A stretch of DNA of 64,000 nt from Bartonella quintana (GCF_009936175.1 NZ_AP019773.1:930001-994000); one strand, 5' to 3'. Counted from the stretch's first letter, positions 1 through 9,978 are shown. Translations and numbers: made by a program. The notes: generated from the sequence alone by a model not told the origin.

Positions 1-1
1 C

Positions 2-154
2 TGCCCATTGATAGATTTTTGTGGCTTAAATACCGCACTTCAAAAAGCTTTAAATGCTTTTTTTGATGTATTATCAATGATATCTCTCGCTGATCTGCAA
101 CGCCGCTCCTTTCGAAACCAACTAAAGATTGATAACCATGAAACAATCAACTGA
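2..154 (+). other. open frame at window edge, possible 3' end of an unrecognised gene
   Basis: The second frame is open from the window edge to a TGA at 152-154, about 50 codons, with protein-like composition (it includes the run ISLADLQRRSFRNQL). I do not recognise a family. It may be the end of a gene starting outside the window or a decayed fragment. A terminator-like hairpin lies inside it at 42-64, which argues against it being intact coding sequence. Confidence 0.2.
42..64. terminator. terminator-like hairpin
   Basis: AAAAAGC (42-48) and GCTTTTT (56-62) form a 7-bp stem with a 7-nt loop, followed by further T residues. It could end transcription entering from the left before ispDF. The short AT-rich stem makes it only suggestive. 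Confidence 0.3.
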
Positions 155-201
155 AATCATTGCGAAAGGCAAGTAAAAGACAACACGAAGGGAAATGAAA
201 C

Positions 202-1395
202 ATTTCTATTGCAGCGATAATATTAGCCGCTGGACGCGGTAAAAGAGCAGGATCTTTACAAAAAAATCCAAAACAATACCGACTTTTAGGACAAAAGCCG
301 GTTATTTGTCATACCGTGCGTTGTTTTTGCCAGCATCCAGCCATTACAACGATTATCCTTGTTATTCATCCAGAAGACCGCCAAATCTGTGAGCAAGCTA
401 TCGCGGATTTTAAAGAGCAGCTCATCATTGTTGAGGGAGGTAATACACGTCAAATATCCACTTTACGTGGGCTTCATGCTCTCAAAAAGTTTAAGCCCAA
501 GTATGTGCATATTCATGATGGCGCACGCCCCTTTATCGAAAACAAGCTCCTTGAGAAAATCCATACCACTGTCAATCATCAAGAAGGCGTTCTTCCTGTT
601 CTCCCTGTTTCTGATACTCTCAAACGCGTAAATAGCACACACCGTGTTCTAGAAACAATTCCACATACCCATCTTTATAGTGCACAAACTCCACAGTGTT
701 TTCCCTTTGAACGCATCTTAGCTGCCCATGAAAGAGCAATGCAAACTTGCAAAAAAGAGTTTACCGATGATTCTGCAATTGCCGAATGGTTTGGGATTCC
801 TATGCATACCATCCCTGGAGATTCTCATAATATAAAAATTACATGGCACGAAGATTTTGATACTGCACATTTATATCTCAAGAAAAAAATGCAAATGTTT
901 CCTGATATCCGCACCGGAAATGGTTATGATGTTCATTCTTTCGAGGAAGGAACTTCTCTTATATTATGCGGCATAAAAATTCCTTTTCATAAAAAATTAA
1001 AGGGACACTCCGATGCTGATGTCGCTTTTCATGCACTCACAGATGCCCTGCTCGCTACTCAAGGTGCAGGGGATATTGGCACACATTTTCTTCCCTCTGA
1101 TCCGCAATGGAAAAATGCACCATCAGAAATTTTTCTACGTCATGCTCTTAAGATTATTAAACAAGCAGGCGGCCGTATCGCCAATGTTGATATCACACTG
1201 ATCGCCGAAACCCCTAAAATCGGCCCTTATCGTCATACAATGACAGAAAATCTTATGAATATACTCTCACTCTCACTCGATCGGATCTCCATTAAAGCAA
1301 CAACAAATGAAAAACTCGGATTTATTGGTCGTGAAGAAGGTATTGCTGCTCTTGCAACGGCCACTGTCCTTTATCCAGGAGAAATTCCCAAATGA
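202..1395 (+). CDS. ispDF: bifunctional IspD/IspF isoprenoid enzyme
   Basis: Two steps of the MEP isoprenoid pathway in one cytosolic protein: 2-C-methyl-D-erythritol 4-phosphate cytidylyltransferase (IspD, N-terminal) and 2-C-methyl-D-erythritol 2,4-cyclodiphosphate synthase (IspF, C-terminal). The IspD nucleotide-binding loop LAAGRGKRAG is encoded from about 223, and HDGARPF lies near residue 105. IspF begins near residue 235 with GNGYDVH and has the second metal site GHSDADV. The conserved N-terminus runs well upstream of the first in-frame GTG (316), but no ATG, GTG or TTG is in frame between the stop at 196-198 and 316. I therefore place the start at an ATT (202), about 9 nt after GAAGGG. 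Alternatively, the ATG at 195 is the ancestral start, put out of frame by one extra A in its AAA run. The fusion is known in alphaproteobacteria. The gene overlaps pncC by 4 nt. Confidence 0.9.
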   Translation: MSIAAIILAAGRGKRAGSLQKNPKQYRLLGQKPVICHTVRCFCQHPAITTIILVIHPEDRQICEQAIADFKEQLIIVEGGNTRQISTLRGLHALKKFKPKYVHIHDGARPFIENKLLEKIHTTVNHQEGVLPVLPVSDTLKRVNSTHRVLETIPHTHLYSAQTPQCFPFERILAAHERAMQTCKKEFTDDSAIAEWFGIPMHTIPGDSHNIKITWHEDFDTAHLYLKKKMQMFPDIRTGNGYDVHSFEEGTSLILCGIKIPFHKKLKGHSDADVAFHALTDALLATQGAGDIGTHFLPSDPQWKNAPSEIFLRHALKIIKQAGGRIANVDITLIAETPKIGPYRHTMTENLMNILSLSLDRISIKATTNEKLGFIGREEGIAALATATVLYPGEIPK

Positions 1396-1880
1396 CATCT
1401 TTTTGTGAAAAGCAAGCACATGCAGTTCTTACAGCTTGTCGCAAAAAAGGTTTGCTTTTAACAACCGTTGAATCTTGTACAGGGGGACTCATTGCTGCAA
1501 ATCTCACTCATATTGCGGGATCATCCGATGTACTTGATTGTGGATTTGTTGTTTATTCAAATGAATCTAAAACGCGCCTTGTTGGCGTATGCGCTGAACT
1601 TATAAAAACGTACGGCGCCGTTTCAAAAGAAGTTGCTCTTGCAATGGCCAAGGGTGGATTAAAATATTCACAAGCTGGAATTGCAGTCTCTGTAACAGGA
1701 ATTGCAGGTCCAGGAGGAGCATGTCTCGATAAACCTGTAGGACTTGTGCACTTCGCAGTTGCTTACAAAAATTATAAAACTCTGCACACAGAAATGCACT
1801 TCAAGGATCTTGATCGCAATGCTATCCGTCATGCAACCGTTGAAAATGCCTTGAAAATGATCTTAGAATCTCTCCAATGA
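1392..1880 (+). CDS. pncC: nicotinamide-nucleotide amidohydrolase, CinA C-terminal family
   Basis: A 162-residue stand-alone CinA C-terminal domain, the family that deamidates nicotinamide mononucleotide to nicotinate mononucleotide for pyridine nucleotide recycling. Family motifs visible are VESCTGGLIAA near residue 26, VVYSNESKTRLVGV near 54 and GIAGPGG near 103. Its ATG overlaps the ispDF stop as ATGA, so the two are probably translationally coupled. Linkage of ispDF to this gene is common in Hyphomicrobiales. Older annotations call it a competence-damage-inducible protein, but the N-terminal CinA domain is absent. Confidence 0.88.
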   Translation: MTSFCEKQAHAVLTACRKKGLLLTTVESCTGGLIAANLTHIAGSSDVLDCGFVVYSNESKTRLVGVCAELIKTYGAVSKEVALAMAKGGLKYSQAGIAVSVTGIAGPGGACLDKPVGLVHFAVAYKNYKTLHTEMHFKDLDRNAIRHATVENALKMILESLQ

Positions 1881-1978
1881 CATTTCCTCCAATTCGATTT
1901 CTAGATTTCATGTCACCACAATCACAGGTTTATGACATACGATAAATAGGTGTCATGCAACAAAATCAACTGAACAGA

Positions 1979-2440
1979 TTACACCAATGAAGAACCATAA
2001 ATCTGATGAGCACGTCTTTCAAAAGCATCAGTAAATTTATGAAAAGCAATATCAAACATTGAACCCATTACTAATCCAAGCATTTTGTTTTTAAATTCAT
2101 AATCAATAAAAAATTCTACATTACATGCATTGGCATTCTCAATGTTATAAAAGGCCCAACGATTTTCAAGATATTTAAATGGACCATCAATATATTTAAC
2201 CTCTATGAACTTTTCCTTCGGCTGAAGAAATACTTGGGTTGTAAAAGTTTCTCGGAAAAGTTTATAGCCAACTGTCATGTCAGCAAGAAGCAATGTCTTT
2301 TCCTTATATTTTTTGCGAGAACGTACTGTTAAAGCTTCGCACATCGGTAAGAATTCAGGATAATGTTCAATATCCGAAACAAGATCAAACATTTCACGGG
2401 CGCTATGGGCAATTTGCCGATGTGTTGTAAAATTCGGCAT
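1979..2440 (-). CDS. COQ10/RatA-type START-domain protein
   Basis: A 153-residue single-domain protein of the polyketide cyclase/START-like COQ10 family. It opens with the family pattern MPNFTTHRQIAHSAREMFDL and continues with DIEHYPEFLPMC; a YIDGPFKYLENRW strand follows in the second half. Homologues bind ubiquinone and assist its function (COQ10 in mitochondria); the gammaproteobacterial relative RatA was described as a ribosome-associated toxin. In alphaproteobacteria the COQ10-like role is the more likely one. It ends the long minus-strand block, 2 nt after lipA, and converges on pncC. Confidence 0.85.
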   Translation of the reverse strand: MPNFTTHRQIAHSAREMFDLVSDIEHYPEFLPMCEALTVRSRKKYKEKTLLLADMTVGYKLFRETFTTQVFLQPKEKFIEVKYIDGPFKYLENRWAFYNIENANACNVEFFIDYEFKNKMLGLVMGSMFDIAFHKFTDAFERRAHQIYGSSLV

Positions 2441-2442
2441 AA

Positions 2443-3405
2443 TTATCTCTGTAAAGCAAATTTTTCATCACGTGCTTTTTGCAAAATTGCGAAATCATCC
2501 CCTGCATGATGAGATGAACGCGTTAGAGGATTGGAAGCCATATGCAAAAAACCCTTTACTTTACCAATCTTGGCAAAAGACTCAAACTCTTCAGGAGGAA
2601 AAAAACGAATAACCGGATGATGTTTTCGTGTAGGTTGCAAATATTGCCCAATTGTCATAAAGTCAACATCAGCAGAGCGTAAATCATCCATCAATTGAAG
2701 AATTTCATTTCGTTCTTCCCCAAGTCCAACCATAATTCCTGATTTTGTGAAGATCGTCGGATCAAGTTCCTTAACACGTTGTAAGAGCCGAATCGAATGA
2801 AAATAACGCGCCCCTGGACGAACTTTTAAATATTTAGATGGAACTGTTTCCAAATTATGATTAAAGACATCAGGCTTAGCAGCAACAACAATTTCTAAAG
2901 CTCCATCCTTATGGCGAAAATCAGGTGTGAGGACTTCAATTGTTGTCTTGGGAGCTTTTCGACGAATAGCATAAATAACTTTTGCAAAATGTTGTGCACC
3001 ACCATCAGCAAGGTCATCACGATCAACAGATGTAATCACAACATGTTTTAATTCCATCTGTGCAACAGCATCCGCCACACGTTCTGGCTCATTATCATCG
3101 ACTGCAAGCGGAATACCTGTTGCAACGTTGCAAAAAGCACAAGCCCGCGTACATATTTCACCCAAAATCATAAAACTGGCATGCCGCTGGCTCCAACATT
3201 CGCCAACATTTGGACAACCCGCTTCTTCACATACCGTCACTAATTTATGAGCGCGTACAATATCATACGTCTCCTTATATATCTTTGATGTTGGCGCTTT
3301 CACACGAATCCAATCTGGTTTTTTCTGAATGCTTGTATCCGGACGATGCATCTTTTCAGGATGACGCAAACGTCTATTCGTAACTCTATCAACAACCGTA
3401 ACCAT
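2443..3405 (-). CDS. lipA: lipoyl synthase
   Basis: Radical-SAM enzyme that inserts two sulfurs into octanoyl groups on the lipoyl domains of 2-oxoacid dehydrogenases. The auxiliary cluster motif [12 protein letters not shown] lies near residue 60 and the radical-SAM motif CTRACAFC near residue 86. The C-terminal [10 protein letters not shown] region carries the conserved RSS ligand motif. Length (320 aa) is normal. It sits downstream of pdhABC-lpdA, so the enzyme that activates the E1-beta and E2 lipoyl domains is made beside its substrates. Confidence 0.96.
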   Translation of the reverse strand: MVTVVDRVTNRRLRHPEKMHRPDTSIQKKPDWIRVKAPTSKIYKETYDIVRAHKLVTVCEEAGCPNVGECWSQRHASFMILGEICTRACAFCNVATGIPLAVDDNEPERVADAVAQMELKHVVITSVDRDDLADGGAQHFAKVIYAIRRKAPKTTIEVLTPDFRHKDGALEIVVAAKPDVFNHNLETVPSKYLKVRPGARYFHSIRLLQRVKELDPTIFTKSGIMVGLGEERNEILQLMDDLRSADVDFMTIGQYLQPTRKHHPVIRFFPPEEFESFAKIGKVKGFLHMASNPLTRSSHHAGDDFAILQKARDEKFALQR

Positions 3406-3480
3406 TTAAGCCTCTGCCTTGTAGATATGGACCGCCGATGAAAAATCACAAAATAAAAAATTTTTCATATAATTCAGCCA

Positions 3481-4941
3481 TCAAGCATTTAAAACTTGAT
3501 CATAAGCATCCAGTACACTTTCTTTCATCATTTCCGATAATGTCGGATGTGGAAAGACCGTATGTATCAATTCTTCCTCGGTTGTTTCAAGATTCATGGC
3601 AATAACAAAACCTTGTATCAGTTCGGTTACTTCTGCCCCAACCATATGTGCACCAAGAAGCTGTCCTGTCTTTTTATCAAAAATAGTTTTCACTAATCCT
3701 TGATCTTCACCCAAAGCAATAGCCTTGCCATTAGCCGAAAAAGAATAACGACCAACACGGATATCGTAGCCTGCTTCTTTTGCTGCCGCTTCTGAAAATC
3801 CTACAGAAGCAACTTGCGGTGTACAGTATATGCACCCTGGAATTTTTTTCTTATCAAGCGGATGAGCATTCTTCAAACCTGCAAGATGTTCAATACATAT
3901 CACGCCTTCTTTTTCTGCTTTATGTGCCAACATAGGAGGACCGGCCACATCACCAATAGCATAAATACCTTTCACACCTGTCCAACCCCATTCATCGGTT
4001 ACAATGCATTCAAGGTCGGTTCTTATACCCAATGCTTCCAATCCAAGATTCTCAATATTACCCTGAACCCCGACAGCTGAAATCAACCGATCCACTGTGA
4101 TTGTTTCTATCTTACCATTCACATCAATATATGCAGTAACAGAATTAGAAGCTTTTTCAACCCTTGTTACTTTTGCTTGGCTAAGAATGCGAATGCCTTT
4201 TTTCTCTAACTGTCTACGAGCAAATGCCGAAATTTCAATATCTTCGGTTGGCATGATGTGAGGCATCATTTCAACGACAGTCACCTCTGCTCCCATACCA
4301 TGATAAAAAGAAGCAAATTCAATGCCAATTGCCCCAGATCCCATTACCAAAAGCGAGTTTGGTATTGTATGTGGAATCATAGCATCAAAATAAGTCCAAA
4401 TGAGCTTTCCATCTGGCTCAATACCAGGAAGGGAACGAGGACGTGCACCCGTTGCAATAATTACGTGCTTTGCTTGGTAAGTTCCTTCTCCTAATGTTTC
4501 TTTAGGGACTGAATTTTGCGGTTGCATAACCGGTTTGGATGATGAAGAAACCATAATTTCTGCAAGTTGGCTTTCTTTCGCTTTCTTAGTAAGCTTTGCT
4601 TCACCCCAAATAATATCGATTTTGTTTTTTTTCATCAAAAAACCAACACCAGCATTTAAACGCGCTGAGACTCTGCGTGAACGTGCCACAACATCTTTGA
4701 TATCTGCTTCAATGGAACCGTTAATCTTTAGACCATAATCCTTTACATGTTCAGAAAAATGCTTTATTTCCGCTGAACGTAAGAGCGCCTTTGTTGGAAT
4801 ACACCCCCAGTTTAAGCAAATTCCCCCTAGGTGTTCACGTTCAACAATCGCAGTCTTGAAGCCACATTGTGCTGCACGAATTGCAGTCACATATCCGCCA
4901 GGCCCAGAGCCAATCACAATTACATCATAAAGATTCGCCAT
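3481..4941 (-). CDS. lpdA: dihydrolipoyl dehydrogenase (E3)
   Basis: FAD-dependent E3 component that reoxidises dihydrolipoamide with NAD+. The FAD-binding GSGPGG lies at residues 11-16, the redox-active disulfide motif GGICLNWGCIPTK has C42 and C47, the NAD-binding GSGAIGIEFAS follows, and the C-terminal HTVFPHPTLSE holds the catalytic His. I chose the ATG at 4941 (MANLYD) because a strong GGAGG lies just upstream. A TTG- or GTG-type start at 4980 would add 13 residues not expected in the family. An insertion-like Ser/Gln-rich segment near residues 130-150 precedes the conserved HVIIATGARP. Being next to pdhC, it is probably dedicated to pyruvate dehydrogenase. Confidence 0.96.
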   Translation of the reverse strand: MANLYDVIVIGSGPGGYVTAIRAAQCGFKTAIVEREHLGGICLNWGCIPTKALLRSAEIKHFSEHVKDYGLKINGSIEADIKDVVARSRRVSARLNAGVGFLMKKNKIDIIWGEAKLTKKAKESQLAEIMVSSSSKPVMQPQNSVPKETLGEGTYQAKHVIIATGARPRSLPGIEPDGKLIWTYFDAMIPHTIPNSLLVMGSGAIGIEFASFYHGMGAEVTVVEMMPHIMPTEDIEISAFARRQLEKKGIRILSQAKVTRVEKASNSVTAYIDVNGKIETITVDRLISAVGVQGNIENLGLEALGIRTDLECIVTDEWGWTGVKGIYAIGDVAGPPMLAHKAEKEGVICIEHLAGLKNAHPLDKKKIPGCIYCTPQVASVGFSEAAAKEAGYDIRVGRYSFSANGKAIALGEDQGLVKTIFDKKTGQLLGAHMVGAEVTELIQGFVIAMNLETTEEELIHTVFPHPTLSEMMKESVLDAYDQVLNA

Positions 4942-5165
4942 AACAGTTCCTCCATAGATACATACAAAACGGATATGCACTCTTTAAATTCAAGATTGAA
5001 AACCAACACAACAGAATTTTCTTGTATTTTTTTATACCAAACTCACTATACATGCCTTTATCAGATAAGAAAAAACGGCAATAAAACTACTTACACTCTC
5101 TCAACTGCTTGTATCACATAACATACTATATCTCACACAATTTACGTAAAGCGTTTTTAAACAGC

Positions 5166-6485
5166 TCAAATTAACATTGCCAATGGATTTTCAATTATTT
5201 TCTTAAAGGTCCGCATAAGCTCCGCTGCTAATGCACCATCAACAGCACGATGATCAGCAGAAAGTGTGACCGACATAATTGTTGCAACCCCTAATGCATC
5301 ATTCTTAACAACGGCACGTTTTTCACCCGCACCAATCGCAAAAATCGTTGCATGTGGCGGATTAAGAATAGCAGAAAAACTTTTCACTCCATACATGCCC
5401 ATATTTGATATAGCCGTTGTTCCTCCTTGATACTCTTCCATTTTTAATTTGCGCTCACGTGCACGCTTTACAAAATCTTTCATCTCATTAGAGATAATTG
5501 ACAAAGATTTTTCCTCTGCATGGCGAACAATTGGCGTAATTAACCCATTCGAAACAGAAACAGCCACCCCAACATCACAGTGTTTGTGATGAAGTATTCC
5601 ACCTTCAAGCCAAGATACGTTTGCATCAGAAACTGCCTTTAAAGAAAGTGCCACGGTTTTAATAACCATGTCGTTAACTGAAAGCTTATAAGCGGGTTTA
5701 AACCCTCCTTGCATCTTAACCATCGGAGCAGCAGCATTCAATTGCGTACGAAGCTCCAATAACGCATCGAGTTCACAATCTACCGTCACATAGAAATGTG
5801 GTACTTTTTGCTTTGATTCCACCAAACGTTTGGCGATTGTTTTTCGCATATTACTATGAAGTATGAATGTATATTCATCTTCTTTAAAAAGTTGAAGTAT
5901 CTTTTTGTCAGCACTATCTGTCGCTACCGGCTGTTTATTTTGTAATGAACAAGAATCTTCAAGAGCATCACTACTCATGGCTTTGTCTATATCGCGCTTG
6001 ATAATACGCCCATGTGGACCGCTTCCAGAAATACATAATAAATCAAGCCCTTCTTGTGCTGCTAATCGCCGCGCTAAGGGGGAAGCAAAAAGACGTCCGT
6101 CTTGCTGTCTTACTTGTCGATCTGATGATAAACGAGACATCTGTGCTGACTTTGAATCTGTCTGTTTTTCTCTCTTTGATTCTATCACTGCAATAGAGGA
6201 AAGGGCTTTTTCTGCAACCTTTGCTGCCTCAGCTAAGTCTTCACCTTCTTCTGCTAAAACAACAATTAAACTATTCACTCTAACGCCTTGCGTTCCAGCA
6301 GGAACAACGATCTTAGCAACTGTTCCTTCATCAACAGCTTCAACTTCCATTGTCGCCTTATCTGTCTCAATTTCAGCAAGAACATCACCATAGGAAACCT
6401 TATCCCCCTCTTTGATATTCCATTTTAACAAATTCCCTTCTTCCATCGTTGGTGAAAGCGCAGGCATCGTAATCTTAATGGGCAT
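5166..6485 (-). CDS. pdhC: pyruvate dehydrogenase E2, dihydrolipoyl acetyltransferase
   Basis: Core acetyltransferase of the pyruvate dehydrogenase complex, moving acetyl from lipoamide to CoA. A single N-terminal lipoyl domain carries the target lysine in EIETDKATMEVEA near residue 45. The E1/E3-binding domain FASPLARRLAAQEGLD lies near 135-165, and the catalytic domain ends with DHRAVDGALAAELM, the HxxxD active-site motif. At 439 aa it matches single-lipoyl alphaproteobacterial E2. It lies 14 nt downstream of pdhB; its first codons share a 33-nt identical stretch with pdhB. Confidence 0.96.
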   Translation of the reverse strand: MPIKITMPALSPTMEEGNLLKWNIKEGDKVSYGDVLAEIETDKATMEVEAVDEGTVAKIVVPAGTQGVRVNSLIVVLAEEGEDLAEAAKVAEKALSSIAVIESKREKQTDSKSAQMSRLSSDRQVRQQDGRLFASPLARRLAAQEGLDLLCISGSGPHGRIIKRDIDKAMSSDALEDSCSLQNKQPVATDSADKKILQLFKEDEYTFILHSNMRKTIAKRLVESKQKVPHFYVTVDCELDALLELRTQLNAAAPMVKMQGGFKPAYKLSVNDMVIKTVALSLKAVSDANVSWLEGGILHHKHCDVGVAVSVSNGLITPIVRHAEEKSLSIISNEMKDFVKRARERKLKMEEYQGGTTAISNMGMYGVKSFSAILNPPHATIFAIGAGEKRAVVKNDALGVATIMSVTLSADHRAVDGALAAELMRTFKKIIENPLAMLI

Positions 6486-6499
6486 AGTGCTTTCCTCCG

Positions 6500-7864
6500 T
6501 TATACTCTATAAGTCACAGTCTTAACGGCTTCAATAATTTCGGCGGTATTAGGCAAAGCCAATTTTTCAAGATTTGCCGCATAAGGCATGGGAACATCTT
6601 TACCAGAAATCGTCACAACTGGCGCATCAAGATAATCAAAGGCTTGCTGCATAACACGCGTTGCTATTTCAGTTCCAACCGACGACTGAGGGTAGCCTTC
6701 TTCAACTGTTACTAAGCGACCTGTTTTCTTGACTGAAGCAAGAATTGTCGGAAGATCCATCGGGCGAATGGTCCGTAAATCTATCAATTCAACATCAATA
6801 CCAAGTTTTTCAATTTCTGGCAAAGCTTGAAGCGCATAATGCATCCCAATCCCACAGGCAACAATCGTAACATCTTGACCAGATTTATGAACACGCGCTC
6901 TCCCAATAGGCAAAATAAAATCATCTATTTGGGGAACCTCAAATTGATAACCATACAAAATTTCATTTTCAAGGAAAATAACAGGATTGTCATCACGAAT
7001 AGCAGCCTTCAGCAAACCTTTTGCATCTGCCGCACTGTAAGGCATGATAACTTTAAGACCTGGTATATGACTGTACCATGCAGCATAACACTGAGAATGC
7101 TGAGCACCAACACGCGCAGCTGCACCATTGGGACCACGGAAAACCATGGGAACAGACATTTGCCCACCAGACATATAACGCGTTTTTGCTGCAGAATTTA
7201 CAATTTGATCAATCGCCTGCATAGCAAAATTAAATGTCATAAATTCGACAATGGGACGCAGCCCTCCAAACGCAGCACCAACGGCCAACCCTGCAAAACC
7301 ATGTTCTGTGATTGGTGTATCAATAACCCGGCGTGCACCAAATTCTTCCAATAAACCTTGACTAACTTTATAAGCACCTTGATATTGTGCGACTTCTTCT
7401 CCTAACAAAAAAACCATTTCATCACGTCGCATCTCTTCAGCCATAGCTTGATTAAGCGCTTCACGTACTGTCATCGTAACCATTCGAGTCCCCGTGGGGA
7501 TATCAGAATCAGGAATAGTATCAAAAGTAGGAGGCTCCGGCATTGATGAAGAAAGAGAAGGAGATCCCCCTCCGAGCTCTTGTACAGTAGCAGCAGGTTG
7601 CAAAATATTCTCAGGATTTTCACCTTCCTCTAACAAGACTGCAATAACGGTGTTAACCTTTACGCCTTCAGAACCTTCATGCACGTAAATTTTGCCCAGA
7701 GTACCTTCATCAACAGCCTCTACTTCCATCATTGCTTTATCAGTTTCAATTTCAGCAATCACATCACCAGAGCTAACTTTATCGCCTTCTTTCTTGAGCC
7801 ATTTAGATAATTTACCTTCTTCCATCGTTGGTGAAAGCGCAGGCATCAAAATATCAATAGACAT
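6500..7864 (-). CDS. pdhB: pyruvate dehydrogenase E1 beta with N-terminal lipoyl domain
   Basis: Beta subunit of the heterotetrameric E1. Residues 1-80 are a lipoyl domain ([17 protein letters not shown], lysine near 45), then a Pro/Ser-rich linker (about 90-125), then the thiamine-diphosphate-binding E1-beta region starting at [14 protein letters not shown] and including [14 protein letters not shown] and the transketolase C-terminal domain. A lipoyl domain on E1-beta as well as E2 is known in Hyphomicrobiales, so it is not a misassembly. It lies 16 nt downstream of pdhA. Confidence 0.96.
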   Translation of the reverse strand: MSIDILMPALSPTMEEGKLSKWLKKEGDKVSSGDVIAEIETDKAMMEVEAVDEGTLGKIYVHEGSEGVKVNTVIAVLLEEGENPENILQPAATVQELGGGSPSLSSSMPEPPTFDTIPDSDIPTGTRMVTMTVREALNQAMAEEMRRDEMVFLLGEEVAQYQGAYKVSQGLLEEFGARRVIDTPITEHGFAGLAVGAAFGGLRPIVEFMTFNFAMQAIDQIVNSAAKTRYMSGGQMSVPMVFRGPNGAAARVGAQHSQCYAAWYSHIPGLKVIMPYSAADAKGLLKAAIRDDNPVIFLENEILYGYQFEVPQIDDFILPIGRARVHKSGQDVTIVACGIGMHYALQALPEIEKLGIDVELIDLRTIRPMDLPTILASVKKTGRLVTVEEGYPQSSVGTEIATRVMQQAFDYLDAPVVTISGKDVPMPYAANLEKLALPNTAEIIEAVKTVTYRV

Positions 7865-7880
7865 ACTTGCTTCCCTCGCA

Positions 7881-8921
7881 TCAAACTAAAACATCAGTAT
7901 AGAGCTCAGAAGCATCTGGCTCTTGATCACTTTGCGCAAAATCTGCCGCATCTGCAATAATCGCACGCACCTCTTTATCAATGGACTTTAAATCATCTTC
8001 GCTTGCAAAACCTTGTGTAAGAATCCGATTCTTTACCTGATCAATCGGATCCTGCTCCTCTTTTATTTTCTGAACCTCTTCCTTTGAGCGATATTTCGCT
8101 GGATCAGACATGGAGTGTCCACGATAGCGATAGGTCTGCATATCAAGAATGATTGGCCCCTTACCTGAACGTGCCCAAGTAATTGCTTCATCAGCAGCTC
8201 CTTTTACTGCTCGAACATCCATACCGTCAACAACAATACCTGGAATATCAAAAGAAAGACCACGACGGGAAAAATCAATCTCTGCAGATGCACGGACAAC
8301 TGACGTTCCCATCGCATATTGATTATTTTCAATAATATAAACAACTGGAAGCTTCCAAAGCGAAGCCATATTAAAACTTTCGTAAACTTGCCCCTGATTT
8401 GCAGCACCATCACCAAAATAAACCAATGTCACGTTATCTTTACCCAGATACTGATTCGAAAATGCCAAACCTGAGCCTATAGGAACCTGTGCACCAACAA
8501 TACCATGCCCACCATAAAAATTCTTTTCTTTAGAGAACATATGCATCGAGCCACCTTTTCCCTTGGAAAAGCCACCTTGACGCCCCGTTAATTCTGCCAT
8601 AACCCCACGCGGGCTCATCCCAACCGCCAACATATGACCATGATCACGGTAAGACGTGATAACCTGATCACCTTCTTTTGCTGCCTTTAGCGTTCCAATA
8701 ACAACAGCTTCCTGTCCAATATAGAGATGACAAAATCCCCCAATAAGCCCCATACCATAAAGCTGCCCTGCTTTTTCTTCAAAACGACGAATTAAAAGCA
8801 TCTCACGATAAGAATGGATTTCCTCTTCTTTTGTAAAACGCGCTATTTGTGCTCTCTTTGTGGTGTTTGATAATGCAGTGTGCACCACTGATGCAGAATT
8901 TTTTTTAGATCGTTCTGCCAT
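7881..8921 (-). CDS. pdhA: pyruvate dehydrogenase E1 alpha
   Basis: Alpha subunit of E1, which decarboxylates pyruvate with thiamine diphosphate. The cofactor motif starts at [12 protein letters not shown] (near residue 170) and ends at ENNQYAMGT. The phosphorylation-loop region [11 protein letters not shown], typical of mitochondrial-type E1-alpha, is near 265. The first ~35 residues are Ser/Lys-rich and variable. It is the first gene of the pdhABC cluster; ftsB lies upstream with a 128-nt gap that may hold the promoter. Confidence 0.96.
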   Translation of the reverse strand: MAERSKKNSASVVHTALSNTTKRAQIARFTKEEEIHSYREMLLIRRFEEKAGQLYGMGLIGGFCHLYIGQEAVVIGTLKAAKEGDQVITSYRDHGHMLAVGMSPRGVMAELTGRQGGFSKGKGGSMHMFSKEKNFYGGHGIVGAQVPIGSGLAFSNQYLGKDNVTLVYFGDGAANQGQVYESFNMASLWKLPVVYIIENNQYAMGTSVVRASAEIDFSRRGLSFDIPGIVVDGMDVRAVKGAADEAITWARSGKGPIILDMQTYRYRGHSMSDPAKYRSKEEVQKIKEEQDPIDQVKNRILTQGFASEDDLKSIDKEVRAIIADAADFAQSDQEPDASELYTDVLV

Positions 8922-9049
8922 ATTAAACTCCCTTTTATGATTATTTAGGAATAACCTTTATGAACAAAAGTTACAAGCATTATCAATCAGCTGAAGTGTT
9001 ATCATAGACGATTGTTTTAAAATATTTTTTGAAATTAAGCGATTCCTAA

Positions 9050-9379
9050 TTAACTTTTAATATCATTTAAGGGGGTTAAAATTGTCAATTCATTTGGCTT
9101 GGAAAAGTTTAAATTCTTCCGAACATATTCATCCAGCATATCCTTTTCAATATGCCCATTGCGTAAAAGAAAGATACGCTTTTCAATGAACATCCGCTCA
9201 GCTTCTACCTTATGAAGTTCCTTTTCTAATTCGACAATATGTTGATTAACTTCATTGCATGAATACAATCCGTACTGACCATGATAAATGTGGTAACTGA
9301 AATAGCTGACAACTCCCACTGTCATAAGTGGAAGTACAAAGCGCATTTTGATCGATCTGGGTTTTTGTTTTGTCCACAT
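9050..9379 (-). CDS. ftsB: FtsB/DivIC-family septum formation initiator
   Basis: A 109-residue bitopic division protein. A short basic N-terminus is followed by one membrane segment (about residues 13-30, FVLPLMTVGVVSYFSYHIY) and a coiled coil with heptad leucines (about 42-80, including VELEKELHKVEAERMFIEKR). The family bridges FtsQ and FtsL in the divisome. Sequence conservation is low, but size, topology and location between eno and pdhA match the usual Hyphomicrobiales arrangement. The family assignment is secure; the symbol follows context. Confidence 0.82.
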   Translation of the reverse strand: MWTKQKPRSIKMRFVLPLMTVGVVSYFSYHIYHGQYGLYSCNEVNQHIVELEKELHKVEAERMFIEKRIFLLRNGHIEKDMLDEYVRKNLNFSKPNELTILTPLNDIKS

Positions 9380-9573
9380 AAAAGAACACAGTCTTTACAG
9401 CATAATCACCTTAATATTTTTCCCAATTCTACACGATTTTGGTTAATATCTTATATCTTATTACCAAATTCACACACTGAAGTAACCTGTCACCATACAT
9501 TTTAATATTCTTACTACAACAAAAGTAAGCTCTCTCCTTTATTGCATTTTATATTATAAACACACAGTATCCA

Positions 9574-9978
9574 CTAACTCGTGATTTTATACCCATTTTT
9601 GTCAGTAAAGTTCCCAGCCACAATGACTATAAAATCAACAATTGCCCAAATCCCAGTAACTATCAACCCGACAACTGATAAAGAGAGAATAAGCATTAAA
9701 GCACCAGTCCAAACTTTACCAACCATAAAACGATGAACACCAAATATACCAGCAAACCAACAAATGAGGGCGAACATTACTCTTGAGTGCTCTGAACCCT
9801 GTTTTAACAATGGAAAAACAGAATTAACAGAATCTCCCTCACACACAAAATCAACGGTGTCCCCTACCCTCGGTGGATTTTTTCCCAACCAATCCCAAGT
9901 CGCAAATTGATAACGCTTACCATCATCACCCGATACAAGATAAGCCCCTTGATCTTGACTAATAATCACACCTCTCAT
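9574..9978 (-). CDS. TM2-domain membrane protein with N-terminal beta domain
   Basis: About 134 residues from the ATG at 9978, preferred over a GTG at 9987 because AGGTG lies 7 nt upstream of it. The N-terminal ~50 residues (MRGVIISQDQGAYLVSGDDG, then RVGDTVDF) look like a small OB/cold-shock-like beta domain. Two hydrophobic segments follow with the TM2 pattern (FAGIFGVHRFMVGKVWTGA, then VVGLIVTGIWAIVDFIVI). Function unknown; TM2 proteins are small two-pass membrane proteins. The gene interrupts the eno-ftsB pair and has AT-rich spacers on both sides. Confidence 0.75.
   Translation of the reverse strand: MRGVIISQDQGAYLVSGDDGKRYQFATWDWLGKNPPRVGDTVDFVCEGDSVNSVFPLLKQGSEHSRVMFALICWFAGIFGVHRFMVGKVWTGALMLILSLSVVGLIVTGIWAIVDFIVIVAGNFTDKNGYKITS

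Noticed and set aside
6500..7864. Lipoyl domain on E1-beta as an artificial fusion of E2 and E1
   Set aside because: This architecture is established in Hyphomicrobiales pyruvate dehydrogenases, and pdhC has its own complete lipoyl domain.
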